Shown here: piece by piece, positions 1-13,410 of the stretch
Layout of the letters: every line of letters begins with the position of its first letter
How positions within the stretch are numbered: the first letter of the stretch is position 1
From: Mugil cephalus
Taxonomy: Eukaryota > Chordata > Actinopteri > Mugiliformes > Mugilidae
Assembly: GCF_022458985.1 (NCBI RefSeq)
Contig: NC_061789.1
Span: forward strand, 18,952,357 to 19,016,356
DNA: 64,000 bases
Direction of reading: 5' to 3'
The notes under the pieces: model-generated
What the model was told of the DNA's origin: nothing
The model's input: the letters and a program-made list of their open reading frames with translations, nothing else
Database searches by the model: none
Made by a program: the position numbers and the translations under genes

Positions 1-515
1 TTACATGTGCGGCAAACACTTTATCATTTTAAATTATGATGTTAACATTAGCTAATGTCAGTCGTCAGACAGTCATTAGAATTGTAAGTAATAGCATTAA
101 ATATTTAAAATTCATGTTAAAAAGTCAATGTAGTGAATGTTGATGTTAACGGTTGCTGTATTTATGTCATGATTAATTAAATTAACATTATGGAATGATT
201 ATGATGATTATATGGACCTACTATCTTTTCAAGGTTTTACATGTAACATCGTCGATCATCGCTTACTGTTTTCTATAGCTTTGGGCTGCAGCAATACATG
301 GACTTCCCCACTCACTCCAAGATTTGCTCTGGCCTCACCCTGCACATACCCCAGTTGATAGTCCCATTTCTGATCATGTGCTAGCACTCTGAATATCAAG
401 CTAACCCTATCCCATAGTAATTTTAGTATCTAGATGAGATGAAGAAACACAGACATATTTATTCATATTTAAACTGCTATGTCTGTAATGTCAATAGCAG
501 CATGACGGACTACCA

Positions 516-528
516 CAATAATAATAAC

Positions 529-562
<34 letters not shown>

Positions 563-563
563 G
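516..563. repeat. (AAT)n microsatellite
   Basis: An almost pure run of AAT triplets with one AAC interruption near 526. It reads as poly-Asn in one frame, which is not a gene. Expected to be length-polymorphic. Confidence 0.95.
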
Positions 564-1810
564 TAGCCTGCATGCAATTTATTTATTTTTTTCCATCATT
601 CATAAAAAGCTAAAAATTGGGGACATTTTAGGGGACAGCTTTGGCCAGGGGACAGGTCATCAAAAACGGGGACTGTCCTCAGAAATCGGGGACTTGTGGT
701 CACCCTAAAAAAGAACCGACACAACACCTTTCTTTGGCACAAGTGCTCTCGCATTCTGTTCATTTTTCGGACCTTTCCATCTTCACCACGCCTCGCAGTG
801 ACGCAGTCCCACCATGCGTGTTTAGAAGCGCTACATTAAAAATGATCTGGTCTGAAACAGTGTCTCACGCTATATTAAAAATTCATATCATAACAGAAAA
901 AACAATACCCATATTCGGTATGAACCGGTACACTGCCTAGCCCTATCTCATACACGTGTGAACTTAGCCAATTATGGTTCTGTGTGATACAATGACAGGA
1001 GGTAATTGTGTATCCTTGCATCAACACATAAATATTGGTTTTTAACTGTTTGATGATGAGGAAACTCTACAGGAAAACTACTGCATTTTTATGCCAAATC
1101 CATCCCAATCAAAAACTGCAGACAGCTGTAGTGTCTAGCACATAAGCATCATCACACTGAGCTGTCTGACTTCCAAGCTAGTTAAATAGCACAGGTTACT
1201 GCTGCCTCTCTGGGGTGTTTCAGAGAAGCAGGTTTGTAGGTGGCAGTGGTGATTTTCATGCCCTTTAAGAGACTGAGACATCATGCCTGCTGGGAATTTA
1301 AAATGCCATGGTAATGTCACATTAGTGATTAATACAATACATCCACTAAAACCTAATGTGTTGCACTGCGCTTTCAAACGTTGAGAAATTAATGTGAATG
1401 TGATAAAACGCTGTTAGTGAGATGGAGTTGCCGGAGGAGGAGGGGGGTGGACAGAAGCACATAAACCCTTCACCAACAGGTGACTGACAGAACTGTCTGC
1501 TGGTGAGAACGAGGCAAATCTCGCCACACGATAACCAGACAGCGTAGTGCTGAGGCCACAGGTTACATGTAACGGCTAATCGCTGCTGCTGTAAACAGCC
1601 AACACCATTATATTGGCAGTGCCGCTCCAACAAGGCTCTGGTCAGAGGAATAGACCAGTGGCTAATTAGTGTCTGTGTGATACAGAGCTCAAGGTCTGGC
1701 TGCTATCAGGATTCACATTAAGGCTGAGAGTGTGATAGGATCCTCCCTTCCCTGCTTTGCTCCAGGGATTGATTTATTTTTCTCTGTGTGCATGTGTATG
1801 TATGTATATA

Positions 1811-1857
1811 GACACACACATACATACACACATACACATACACACACACACACACAT
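1811..1857. repeat. Interrupted (CA)n microsatellite
   Basis: CA dinucleotides interrupted by ATA steps, about 47 bp, inside the asic2 intron. Confidence 0.9.
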
Positions 1858-4559
1858 ATATAAATATTACTCAAGCACCCAGGGAGTTCAGGAGATTCAC
1901 ACTGAGCTGATTCACTCTGGCAGACACTGATGTATCTTGTCAGTGTGATCAATCAGGATTTAATCATGGTTGTAATCATATGCAGCAAAACAAACACAAG
2001 GGGAACTCCATTAAAACACATACTCAAGATACATGAACAACTGGCGTCAACATCATCAACATGACAATATGGTGTACCATAGTGATAAGGCTACCAGTTT
2101 GTTTTTTCCTCAACTTATGACCAAGACCGTTCACAGATGAAAGCCTAAACAATACTCATGGTAATTAAATACGTCTAATTTATGAATCATCAATAATGAA
2201 AATGAAATCCAGATTACCTGTGATATAATTTTTCATTGTCACAGTTGTCTGTGCTTTCAAATAACAAATCATAAAATAGTGTCACTGTTCCAAACTACCT
2301 CAAACACTTCCATTTCTCGGCAGCAGTTTCTTCTTAGTACTCAGCTTGAAACAAATCAATAACTCATTCTGTTAATCTTTATCTGCCTGGAATCAACAAT
2401 TTGAACAAGGGACCATTTTTAATGATAAGGCAATATGATTGTATCCCTATGACACAATGCAAGTGAAAGGAGATGAGCAATAAAACATCTCACATTTTAT
2501 TTGACACTCAAATAGCTGTTGTCTCTGTTGGATTCTTTGTGTTTGAATCAGCACCACAACTTCCACTGGCACATTAATGACCAGAAAGCAGTACGGTGAC
2601 CACTCAGCATCCTTGAGACGCTTTTGTATTGTTCAATAGCTTACTTTGCTGAATTTGGCTTGAGATGTGCCCTCCTTTTGATATCCTTGACAAGTGTATC
2701 AAAGGGCTAATTTAGAAAGAATCATGTCAAGTAGGTTGCGTAAGTGTTCATGCATAAGCATAAATGAACAAGATGAGCAGTCTGCACATTCAAAAAATGG
2801 TCAAGACGATCTGAGGCGACATGTAATACGTGCATATCAGCAGAAATGTGCACATTGTTGCTGTTTCACGTTTGTGAAGTGCTCTGCTCCAGTTCCATCA
2901 GTCACATAGCAGCGACTCCCGCTCTCCACAATCCTCCCCACGGTCATCCATCACAGTGTCACTCAAATGCTGACTCGGGTCCCTGGAGTGTCATGGTAAT
3001 GGTTGTGTTGGTGTGTGTGTGCCCGCGCGAGTGTGTGCTCATTCATGTATGCATATATTTTGGTCAGTCTGTGTATTTGTCTCTCTGAATTCATTCATGC
3101 ACCTGTTTTTTGGGGGGTCTGTGGTATTTTTTTTTCATTCCTCTCAAAAGGCGACTGAGGTATGAAGGTGTGTCACTGCAGTGACAGAGAGAGGAGAGAC
3201 AGTGTAGGTCGATAGAGTCAGGAGGAGCTCAGCGGCAACAGGCAGAGGGCAAAGAGGATGACAGTGCCTTCTAGTAGCCTCTCTGTCAACATGATTATCT
3301 TTGAACTCAGCTCGAGGTCAAAGACATGTCACACAACATGCAAGGCAACTACTAAAGAGGAGTTAAACCAAGCTCACTGGGCCGGGCACGAAGGAAAAAC
3401 AGAGCTAGGCCAGCTTTGCATCTACTCCCTGAAGATTCAACAGAATGAAATTATGAAAATCTCAGATCTCTTGGCAGACATGAGAAGAGAACTGCTCGCT
3501 AGTAGTTTTGATGCAGCTCACTACAAAATGGATCAGAGCTCGTAGGGAAGCATCCATTTGACGGCGTGAATTGAAACTCACTAAAGCCAATGTGTGACAA
3601 TTCAACAGTAACAAACACAGACCTAGAAGCATAATATATTGTCTTGAATAAGTTCTGACAATGATAGCAGTATCCGCTCTACAAAACAAAGCACTCATCA
3701 AACCACATGAAATCACAGAGTTTGCACTGTGCATGCATCAGTGGTCAGTTTTGAGGCCCACCAAAAAAAATATGCTGTAATCTCTAAAAATAGATACTCA
3801 AACTGTTAGTTAAGCATCTGCCCAATGCATGACCCTGTGTCCTCATGTTAAAACTGTTCTGTGAAGAGAAGGAAGGAATATGGACCGTATGTGTTTGCAT
3901 GATGAAGCCCTTTTAATTTGAAACATTTGCTTTCACATATAGAGGGAACCAATCTGCGAGCAAAGTAACCAACATTCCCTATATTTGTGTTAAGTATTAT
4001 AAGCTTGCTCCCATGCGGTCCATTACAGTGAGCATCAAGGGTGTTAAACTTCACTTCACACAATCAGCAAAATAGCTTTTCTTTAAAACTGACAACGACC
4101 TTAATTCACATTTTATCACTCATCTGACTTTTTGTTATCACAAACCATTGTAAAAACATTCAGATAATACTGATTTTCCAATTTTTGATTATTGATAACA
4201 TTTTCCTTCAATAAATAAAAATCACATTACCCTCAGCAAAGTTGTGGAGAAATGTTTAGCTGTAGTCAGAATGCACTCTTCACAGTGGAGCCTGCACTCA
4301 GCCTGTAGGACTGTACCATCAATACCATTCTTTATTTAAAGGTGGCTTCCAATCCAACGTCAATGCCTTGTTCATTTTTAACATTTCAATGCAAGGCAAC
4401 ATAAGGCTACATTAAATTAAAGATTAACAGACAAACTGTTTACTGGATCTGTAAAAGGAACATCAGTCTGTAGAGCTAGACTACAACCACAATTTAACTG
4501 CTTTTATAGTTGTTATATGAAAACATTTAGCTTGTAAGATTTTTTTTTTTTAATATTAG

Positions 4560-4785
4560 TTCTCATTCTCATCTTCTATAACCACTTGTTCTCTGGAGGG
4601 TTTCAGGGGGGCTGGAGCCTATACCAGCTGTCATTGGACGAGAGGCCAGCCTATCGCAGGGCTAACACAAAGACGGACGACCATTCACACTCACACCTAC
4701 AGCCAATTAAGAATCACCAATGAACCTAACGAGCGTGCCTTTAGACTGAGGGGGGAACCCAGAGTACCCAGAGAGAACCAATATG
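4560..4785. repeat. Teleost dispersed repeat, likely the 3' part of a LINE or LINE-derived element
   Basis: The stretch carries phrases that recur many times in fish genomes: a CACTTGTTCTCTGGAGGG-like segment, GGGGCTGGAGCCTAT, CAGCTGTCATTGG, CCTATCGCAGGGCTAACAC, CATTCACACTCACACCTAC and AACCTAACG. I recognise this as a common teleost interspersed repeat; the family name is uncertain. It is degenerate and has no open frame. A search against a fish repeat library would fix family and ends. Confidence 0.7.
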
Positions 4786-5701
4786 TATTGGGTCAGAGAC
4801 TCAAAATTCCAATTTGAATAAAAACCAGTCAACCACTATCCTTGTCATAATTATATTAATAGTATGGGGTAATAATGAAAGAGAGCATTTGTTTATGAAA
4901 AGTCAAACCCCGAAAACTGGGAAACCTGGGATACTTGTGAAAAATTCCAGGGCTTTAATAAGATTTTTTTAAAGCCTTTAAACATTTACATTAAAGAAAT
5001 ATTCAAAGTCAATAGGAAAAACCGGGTTGGGTCATTAAAACCTCAACTTTCTCTTTTCAAGCATTCATGCAGTGTGCTGTTGATCAACTCACTGATGGAC
5101 TTAATTAACAATAAGCTTGAGGGAGTCCAAGTATGCAACAAGTGGATGTTCCAAATATCACACTTTAATGTCAGAACCAACTATGAGCGTGCTTACTTAA
5201 ATCTACCAAAAAGTAAATGGAACACATTCCGATCATGATTTTAGATGTATCAATCCAATAAAATGCACTGCAATGGAACATATCCTTGCTCTCAGTGCCC
5301 TCGGGTTTTACAAGGATACTATTGACACAGAACAAACAAAGCAAAAGAGGCTACGCTCAACAGCATGCCAAACCAGAGGCAGAAATTAACACTTGCAACC
5401 ACTCAAATAATGGCATTCTGGGGCTGTGATTTTTCAATGCATTCATCAATTAATCCAGCAGTGAGACAAATATGGTTGAAATGTTCTGACATTTCAGTGA
5501 CTAAAATATGTAAGGCCTGTCCCAGCACTGCAATTGCAAGACCAAGGTACCTAGGCAACAGCATAAATATATTTGCAGAACAAAGCTTAAGAGCCAAACT
5601 GTGCAGCAATACAGAAGAGTCCAAAGGACTGCAAAGAGTGTCTGACCATACCTGCGTCAAGACCACAGTTGACATTTAAAAGTAGATATGAGTGGACTCA
5701 C

Positions 5702-6277
5702 GGTTTTGAAGTCACTGTGGCTGCAGTCTTGTCCTTGGTATCTGCAGTAGAGCATCATCTCTTTCAAATCATGGCCGACCCTCTCGATGAACTCCTTCAT
5801 GCTGAACGCTTTGGGCTTGTAGGCCGTGAAGTTGGCTTTTTCCTGCAGAAAAGCGAGGACATCAGGTTCAGCCAGGTGTGGCTGGGGGATTGTCAGGTGC
5901 ACATCCAGCAGGGCTAGCAGCTCTCCAGCATGGTACAGGTCGTTGCGTGTGAGACGGCTGAAGCGGTAAGAATTGAGGTTACAAATAGTCACAGCAGGGA
6001 AAACCAGACTGCTAGACACCACGGCGTCCACGCTGGTCACGTGAGGGTAGGAGAGGAAATAGGCCAGTCGCTCTGCACTCTCCAAAGCTAACAGTCCCAG
6101 GCAGGCCAGCAGAGCTGCAGCCCAAAGCAAGCGACGTGCACCGGGCTGACCATAAGGGAAGACGAAGCGCAGGCCATGCAGTGTGCTGGTGTGGGCAAAG
6201 GCCTGCCAAGAAGTGGGGTGCAGACTGGAGCTCTCCTGGCTCCCCTGACTACCACAGCTTTCCTTCAGATCCATCAT
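5702..6277 (-). CDS. asic2: Acid-sensing ion channel 2, first coding exon (partial gene)
   Basis: Encodes the first 192 residues of a proton-gated, amiloride-sensitive sodium channel subunit of the ENaC/degenerin family, a neuronal plasma-membrane trimer. The start reads MMDLKES; the second Met matches the MDLKES start of mammalian ASIC2, so either Met may be used. Visible features are the cytoplasmic His-Gly gating motif in TSTLHG (about residues 31-35), the first membrane segment (RRLLWAAALLACLGLLAL, about 48-65), FPAVTICNLN just outside the membrane, and the finger-domain start NDLYHAGELLALLDV. NDLYHAGELLALLD is shared by the family, but MDLKES, SLVFPAVT, RVGHDLKEMMLYC and the Q-C-H-DF pattern favour ASIC2 over ASIC1. 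The exon ends at 5702 with a phase-0 GTGAGT donor. The remaining exons lie off the left edge. An acceptor at 6325-6327 suggests this exon starts at 6324, with a spliced 5' leader. Confidence 0.93.
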
Positions 6278-8834
6278 CAGCCCTCCACCTCCTCAGCGAG
6301 GGAACCCCCCTGTACACCTCGCACCTGCACAGACAGAGAGGGAACATTATTAAGAGACTCCATAATCAAATTGACCATACAGATTAGAGGCAGACATAAA
6401 AAGGGAGGGGACAAAAGAATAAAAAGGTTAACAAAAAAGTACTTGCACCAAGTACTGATTAAAAACCTGAAAAATAAAGGAGAGGAGGCACATGCAGGAG
6501 GACTAAGACCCCCACAATCCAAATACTTACTACAGAGAGTCAGAGACAGAGGAGAAGGATGCTCCCTTAGGGCATCCCTCTCCACCTCCACTCTCAATCA
6601 CTTCCTTGAACTGAGAGTTACTGTGGCTGCTAGCCTGCCTGTGGCTCCTACTACACCCTGAACACACACACACACACACTATCCAAATCCCAAAATGCCC
6701 TCCTCCCTTTCATCCTCTGTTGCCCTCTGTGACTGCTCGATTTCATTGACAAAAAGCACCAGAGGTAAGTCCTCTGTGACACCCGGAGCAAGAGGTGAGA
6801 GTCACTTAAGCCACAAGCCAATGAAAGCTGCCTCTGTGTATTTAGCGTCTCGACTCATCTCCATTCAAAAACACAAACACCCGCGCGGTAACTCTTATGC
6901 ATGTGCATGCAGACACACACGTCAAGTCCTCTCATGGTCTCCCGTACCCTCAACTAATGACAAGCCTAAGCACCTCTCTCGTTCAGCCTAGCGAGAAGAC
7001 ATCCAGCTGGCGTGAGTGTGTGCGGGTCTGAGAGCGCACGTGTGTATTTGTGCGTGTGTGAAAGAGAGAGGGACACAGAGGAGGCTAGAGAGAGAGAGCC
7101 GTTGATAATCAGAGCCGCTGGGTAGTCTCGCATGCCGATCGAAACTCCTCCTGTTTTCCTCTGGCCAGATACATCCGCTTTCCCTCCTCTTCCTAGCTCA
7201 TCTGTGGCGGCTGTGAACAACAGCGGAGCCGGGAGAAACGAGAGGCACACACACAAACACACATGGTTGCACGACGAGAGAGTAGAGAGAGGGAGGGAGG
7301 GGGAGAGAGGAGGGAAGACAACGCTCTCTTCCGTGGCTCTCTCCAAAGCCAAGTCTTTTATTGAACATGTTTCCTCCTCCCTCCTCCAGCAGCTAACTTT
7401 GCTCACATTTGTGTCTCAGCCTATCGTGTTTCACATCAGCACAAACAGAGAGATGGATGGATGCAAAACGAGAGGCAGTCAGAGAGACAGATAGTAGAGG
7501 GGAAAACAGTGGTGGCTGCATGGTCGGGGAGGGAGGGGTGGTGTATGTCATGGCAAGTGAAGCAGAAGTGGAGACGGAGGAGTAAAGGCAGGGAGATGTA
7601 GGTTGAGGGGAGGGATGAGGACAAAAATAAGATGGGAAACCTAAAAAAAGAGCAAACGGAGAAGTGTGGTCACAAAGGGCTGTGCAGCAATGTCACACAG
7701 AGTAATTCAGCCACATAACGTCGCATGGAGATGGATGCAGATGCGAAGGGATTAATAAGTACACAGACTGCGTTGGCGATGTGTAACATAACATTGAAAC
7801 TAAACACTTCGATGTCTTACTGGAAGAATTTGATTCATTTAGCAGTACAAGTAGCTTTGTGTCAAGAAAGAAAGAAAAAAAGCCGGCATGTGAAGCAATA
7901 CAAGGAGACAGGATGGGGAAAGGGGTGAGAAGAAAATAACAGAAGGCTGTGAGAGTGTTTAAAGGTGGTAAAGAGAAAGCGAAACACCCCAGCGTGTCTT
8001 TGGACTAAATAGAAATAGACAGGTTGTCAGCATGCTGACAACAAGTGGGCTTTTCAACTCATCAGTATCAGCTAGAATGAAACGTAAAGCTCATTAAAGA
8101 TGGAAGCTAAACTATTGCCCCTGACCAATATTTAGACAAATAATAATAATAACGGTAATACATTTTTAAACCATTTCCCACCTTCTATGACATGATAGAC
8201 CCAACAGATACAAGTCGATACTGACAATGATTCAATGAATCCGAACAGCAAACCACCCACTTAAAAGATTCAAGGTCCCTTTTGGTAACATCCCAAGATG
8301 CTGTCAGCTGCAAACCTCATTTTCTCCGATTACGGGCAATTACTGAACACCCCTAATTAAGTGATTAAAAATTAATGTGCAAGCCAAATGAAACAGCCAC
8401 GCACATGAAATGATGCCTTAATAGCGCTAGAATACTATTTTCTAAAGTTTTGTGCAGCTTAAAATGAAAGCAGGGTATGTGAAGCGCCATTTACATACCA
8501 TGCCTTTAATTAAATTCCCGTTTGTACCGTGCAAACAGGTGAATGATAATACAATTAACAACTGAATAATGCAATCATTTTACCAATAGTAAATAATTAT
8601 TGTGGGGCATTTAAATGGTTATTCGCACAAAGATTTCGTCCATACTAGCAACATTTTGTTCAACATGTTGTTTTATCACTACGTCCCCTTTCCTCCGCGC
8701 AAACCTTCAGACAGCACGTTAGCTATGTGCTCTTGTTTTGTCAAGTTATTTTAATCGTTTTAATGCATTTTACGAAGACCTTTTCTACTTCCCAGTCACC
8801 AAAAGGTTAGAATTAGTTTGTTACGTTAGCTTAC
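6278..8834 (-). other. 5' flank / leader region of asic2, no other gene
   Basis: On the minus strand a pyrimidine run followed by CAG (6325-6327) forms a good acceptor 47 bp before the asic2 start, so part of this region is probably a 5' leader intron. Between about 6870 and 7500 the sequence is CpG-containing and carries GA/CT-rich runs (for example 7260-7320), which is promoter-like. The several open frames over 7130-7500 are low-complexity Ser/Leu/His products of the CT-rich sequence and do not look like protein. From 7650 to 8800 I see nothing but AT-rich sequence. Confidence 0.45.
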
Positions 8835-9070
8835 CTGCTGTGTCAAACGTCATACATACAGCAGGCTGGTTCCGCCGCCAGTCCTTGTTTTAATCCTCTT
8901 CTTTCTTCGTTTTCGGGTAAAATAATCCTTCACGTGTTTAGATTTTTGCTTTGCTAGTTTAGTTTGCTAGTTTAACAAAAAAAAAAAAAAAAAAAAACCT
9001 GAAAATTAACGAGGTCCTGACATGTTGTTTGCGCACCTGCAAACTAATTAGGTAAAAGATGGCGACCGGA
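8835..9070 (-). promoter_or_regulatory. Candidate non-coding first exon and promoter, possibly of asic2
   Basis: The minus strand has a strong donor (CAG followed by GTAAGC, 8829-8837). CpG-containing sequence lies on its 5' side around 8870-8940, with a poly(A/T) run at 8978-8998. An AAGATGGCGACC motif at about 9056-9067 resembles the YY1 core promoter element, but it points along the plus strand. Splicing from this donor to the acceptor at 6325-6327 would make a 5' leader for asic2. This is inference; transcript data would decide it. Confidence 0.3.
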
Positions 9071-9199
9071 AATGATCCAGCTTTCCGTTGTCGCATGTCA
9101 AAATAAGATATGTCCAGACTGGGTCGTTCTGTTGTTAAATCACTTGTGTTTTGCTGGTTTTTGTTGTATAAGAAAAATATAGCATTGTGACTCAGCATT

Positions 9200-12100
9200 G
9201 TGACTCTCTTTACTTAGCAGAGTCTAACATACAAAATAATGGGATCAACAGTATGTGAGACTAGAGCTGGCCCTGGACCTTTTACACCAAGAATATATAA
9301 GTCTCAGTCTAAGAGCTATCAATAGTCAAATATCATTATTTTGTGACTAAACTATTCATATTAAGAGACTTTGTCAGTGTGGGCTGTCCCTCCATCACGT
9401 TGCCCTTACGCACAAATTCAGCAATTTGCAAGACACAGAAACCTTCAATAAAAGTTTCAAATGACTGAAGCTCAAAGATGCAACGTGTTAGTGTTATCTT
9501 TCTGTCAAGCACACACTCATTTTCACCCCGAGCCATCACACAGTCGACTACACAGCCTTTCTCCCAAATGAAATTTGCTGTGGTCTCACACAGCTGCAGG
9601 GTTTGCTGGTTTCTTAACAACTTAATTAAGCAAATCTCCCCATTTTTTTCCACGAGGTAATGAGTGTAGTTTTACAGGGATTAAACAGTCTCCCGGGTTG
9701 AAAATAAGGCTTTTTGCTTTAGCAATCTTATCTGCCTTAATCCATCCAACCAACCGCAGGATTAGTAAAGGCGGGAGGATTGTTAGCCTTTCCTTATACT
9801 TTTCTTTTTAATTTGCATGGTATTAAGGCTAAAAACCTTTGTGAAATATGAGTCGGAGTTTGTTTGTCCGTCAGAATAAATGTGCTTTTTGACTTTGATT
9901 AACACTGACAGCAGAGAATCGGTACTCTTAGAGACATCAAGTGCATGCACATATATACATGTGGACACAATATTATATGCACTAAATTGAAACCAATCTA
10001 ACAACACATTTTATTCCATTATTATTTGAGGTTTAAAGTTCAGTGTTGACTAGAATGCTAATTCAAGAGACATCTAGTAGCCGTTCTTTAGCTTTCAATC
10101 ATATCACATGCTCTTTATCAGCAGAGGGAGTTGAAAAGATGTTCAATTTTCCAATTATTTTGACATCTTTCTTGTACTTGACTATATTTAAGATAATAAG
10201 ATGATCAAAATGAAAGAACCCCTCAATACAGCTGCTTCAACCATCAACCAAGACAGATGAGAATTCATTTTGTGTGTGCTCAAAAACATGGATATTTTCA
10301 GAATGATCATTTTTACCTCCATCACTTGTGAAGAACATGTAACATAATCAAATGATCCCACACAGCTTCTGAACTGACTTTGGTGTAAGACTGTGTCTAA
10401 AGTTTGTGACTCTCGCCTTACGCGCATCAACCGGTTTCTGTTTTTAGTCCACATTGTTCAGAAGGCAGCGTGGTCATTATTTGAACAGAGAAAGGTCTGT
10501 CAGGATGTCAATTTCTCCAGCCCTTTTCAGGCATATTTCTGCATTACCAGTGCTTTAAATCAGTGATGAGAAAGTTTTCTTTCCTCCAGGGACGCTACAT
10601 CAAGGATAACCCAAGGATAAGAATCCTTTTTGAACATATTTTTAAAATTATTTTGGGTCATTCGGTGCTTCTTGTACTGTATGCATGACTAGACTGGAAG
10701 AGCAATTACACTTTCTGACTATCTTAATGGCGTATGAAAAATAATAAGCTCTTACCAGGAGATAATTAGGATGTGTAAGTACCGGAGTTGCTGTGACTGG
10801 GATCAGTTGATTATTACCTCTGGCGAGAGGCGATTGAAGTAGAAGGGCAAATTATTCCAGAGTCTGTTAGCAAGAGCCACAGAGTGCTGGAACCAAACTC
10901 CCCTTTTGTGAAGGTCTTAATTGGTAGATGTGCAGATTAGGGAAGTATCAACCCCTCCCTCATACACACATGAAGACAGTTTCAAAGACTCCTGTTCTGG
11001 TCAAATTAAGTTCCCTCCAATTAACCAGGCGTTGGATGTCTGCTCGCTCTTATAAGCTCATCAACTGGGTTAATGACGTCCACTAAGACCCGGAGGGGTT
11101 CAATGCTACCACCTGCTGGTATTAACACAGAAACAATAGGTTATTTGTTGCATGGCTGTAAAAGGCAGTGATTTATTCATTGTTTGGCTCTGTGACCTCT
11201 TTAAAATTAATCATTGTCTAATTGTGACCCTTGATAGCTGTTTATATAAGAAACTTCACATCTGTCATATTTTACATGCTGGTCTGCTCCAATGTATTTG
11301 AAGAGTTTTCAAGAAAAGGGCAAAGGTTTGGGATTTTTTTAAATTCATTTTTTAATCACAGATTTTAGATTTAATTATATTTGTCTCCTACTTTATGAGG
11401 CCTATGCAAAAGTTGTGTTCACACATTCTGTCTCTAGGTTCAATTTGGGCAAATTCTGCTGCTCCATTCTCTTCCTCATTTCATTCACTTCCTTTTTCTA
11501 CATTGTTCAGATCACTTCATTCTCTATTTCAGCATCCCCTTTTTCATCCAATTATCTATTTCCCTGCATTCTCTGAGCCCATACCAAGTCCCTGGTCTTT
11601 AAACTCATTGCAACTCTATCACTTTGCATTTCAGGCTATCTCTGCAACCCTCCTCCTCCACATCTCTACCTCATACTGGTTGTCTATCAGTCTATCTGCT
11701 TCACCACCACCACCAGTGTCTAGACTCCAGAGGGTCCTGTCCTTTCCTACTACCTTCATTTGAGATGGTACTTGTCCTTGTCTCACTGTTGTGAAGTTGC
11801 TTAAATTGTAAGACCCTGCCCCATAGAGGCATGGACTCTATCACACCTCTTATGGTGTGCTGTGGTATCTGGCATAAATATGTTAGTAGCAGATTGGATT
11901 CATTTGTCGAGCACATCCCACAGATGCTTGATCAGAACCAGCATTACCCTCAGCAATCTGAGCTACAGAAGGTCCTCTATTGTGTTTCATAGTCTTATGC
12001 CTGCTTAGGGTATTCGATAGAGGAGCAAAGCGAGTAAGGTTAAAAATCATTATAAAGTGACATCCACAGAATTATCCTGGGACCTCTTGTGGAGTCCTGA

Positions 12101-13410
12101 CCCACAGTTTGAGTAACTACTGTAAAGACAATGTCGCCCAAATTAAATACGATTACTTTTGTCTTTGCCCGAATCACTGACCATAATGTTCAAGTGCTGG
12201 TGTTCACGATTTAAGGGACTAAAATAATTTATATTGTATAAGGATATCAATACAGTGTAAAAACATAGCCCACTGCTTTACAACTTAAATAATTTACCTT
12301 GTTTATCTGCACAGGTCTCCAGGCATTGAGCGCATATTTGCAATGAATTTGAAATTTGTGATATTTGTGCTACCAAACCTACATCAAAGAAGTTTGTGCT
12401 GCTTTTAAACTTTAAAGACTAATTATTAGGCACAGCTTCCTGTGCCACTCAGCATGCTGTCAAAGTGACTTTTCATTTTTCTGCAATATAAAGTAAAGCA
12501 AACCAGATTGTTTCTGCATTTCGACTGAAAATCACCCTTCATTCGCTGTTTTGTTTCAGATCCAGTTATCCACTTATTTTGTAGGGATTGTAATACAGCC
12601 CATTTCATCTTCCCCATTCTCTCCCTTTTAAATTGCACCATGCTCAAAATGATAAAGAGGCTGAGGATTAACCTGAATCTGCTATGTGAGGAAGGGCTAG
12701 AGGAGATGCTTGGATCTAGGGGTGAGGTGCTGTTGGGAAAGCCTCAATAAGAGCCTGTTAGAGGATACAAACAGAGCCAGGTAAATGCTTCTCGGTGAGG
12801 GAGCCCACATGGGACTCTGAGAATACCTCTACAATCCTTGGCCAAAAATCTCTCCTCTTAAAGCAATGTAAACAGGCGGGGTCAGTCTATCCACCTCGAG
12901 GCTCGCAGACGTGACTGAAAGTGGAGGTCGAGGACAAACGGAGAAACACGACAAACAGGCAAAGCTTTTTTCATAATTAACAAATCAATGTTGTGTAGTT
13001 TACTTTTCCATTTCAAGGTCACTAAAGCAAGTACAGCAGTGGATACGAATGTAAGGAAAGTGAAGGCAACATCCTGTAACACACATACACACAATCCCAC
13101 AGTCATTAAAGTCTACAAGGAGACAGTGTAAGACATGGAGCTGATATCAAACAGGGCTGGTTTCTGAAATAATGAGCATGTGCTGGCTTCAAGTGACACA
13201 TCAGTCATCAGTGATGCATAGCCTTCACACTTTAACAACTAATTAATTCACCCTCTTCTCTGTGAGTATTTATGAAGAGGATCTAATCTTCACAACATGT
13301 ACTGTACACATTTACACTTGGCCTACACTTCAAAGAGGTGATAGCAGGAAACAGTCTTTAACAGAAGTCAGTCATAAAGTCTATAAAGAAGATCTGATGT
13401 GAAGGTGTCA
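9200..13410. other. Gene-free spacer between the asic2 5' side and the hrob 3' end
   Basis: No exon, RNA gene or clear mobile element was recognised. Open frames here (for example 11395-11763) encode Ser/Leu/Pro-rich text from pyrimidine-rich DNA and match nothing I know. A CTCF-like motif (CTACCACCTGCTGG) sits at about 11105-11118. The hrob 3' untranslated region should occupy the part just left of 13411, but I could not pick a clear polyadenylation signal. Confidence 0.5.

Larger units (their letters stand above)
1..5701 (-). other. asic2: Part of the first intron of asic2; no exon seen
   Basis: The donor of the asic2 coding exon lies at 5696-5701, so everything to the left is intron until exon 2, which is not in the window. 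I looked for the second asic2 exon (the palm segment that follows the first exon, with a KCYMFNSG-type stretch) on the minus strand and did not find it. ASIC2 is known in mammals for a very long first intron, so this absence is expected. The stretch holds two microsatellites, one dispersed repeat near 4560-4785, and otherwise AT-rich sequence without recognisable genes. The open frames here are short and unlike known proteins. Confidence 0.7.

Noticed and set aside
7130-7500. Overlapping open frames of 60-146 codons on both strands upstream of asic2
   Set aside because: They are Ser/Leu/His or Arg/Glu text from GA/CT-rich DNA, with no conserved motif and no splice structure.
11395-11763. A 122-codon plus-strand open frame
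   Set aside because: Low-complexity Ser/Pro/Leu/Phe composition from pyrimidine-rich sequence; no start context or family match.
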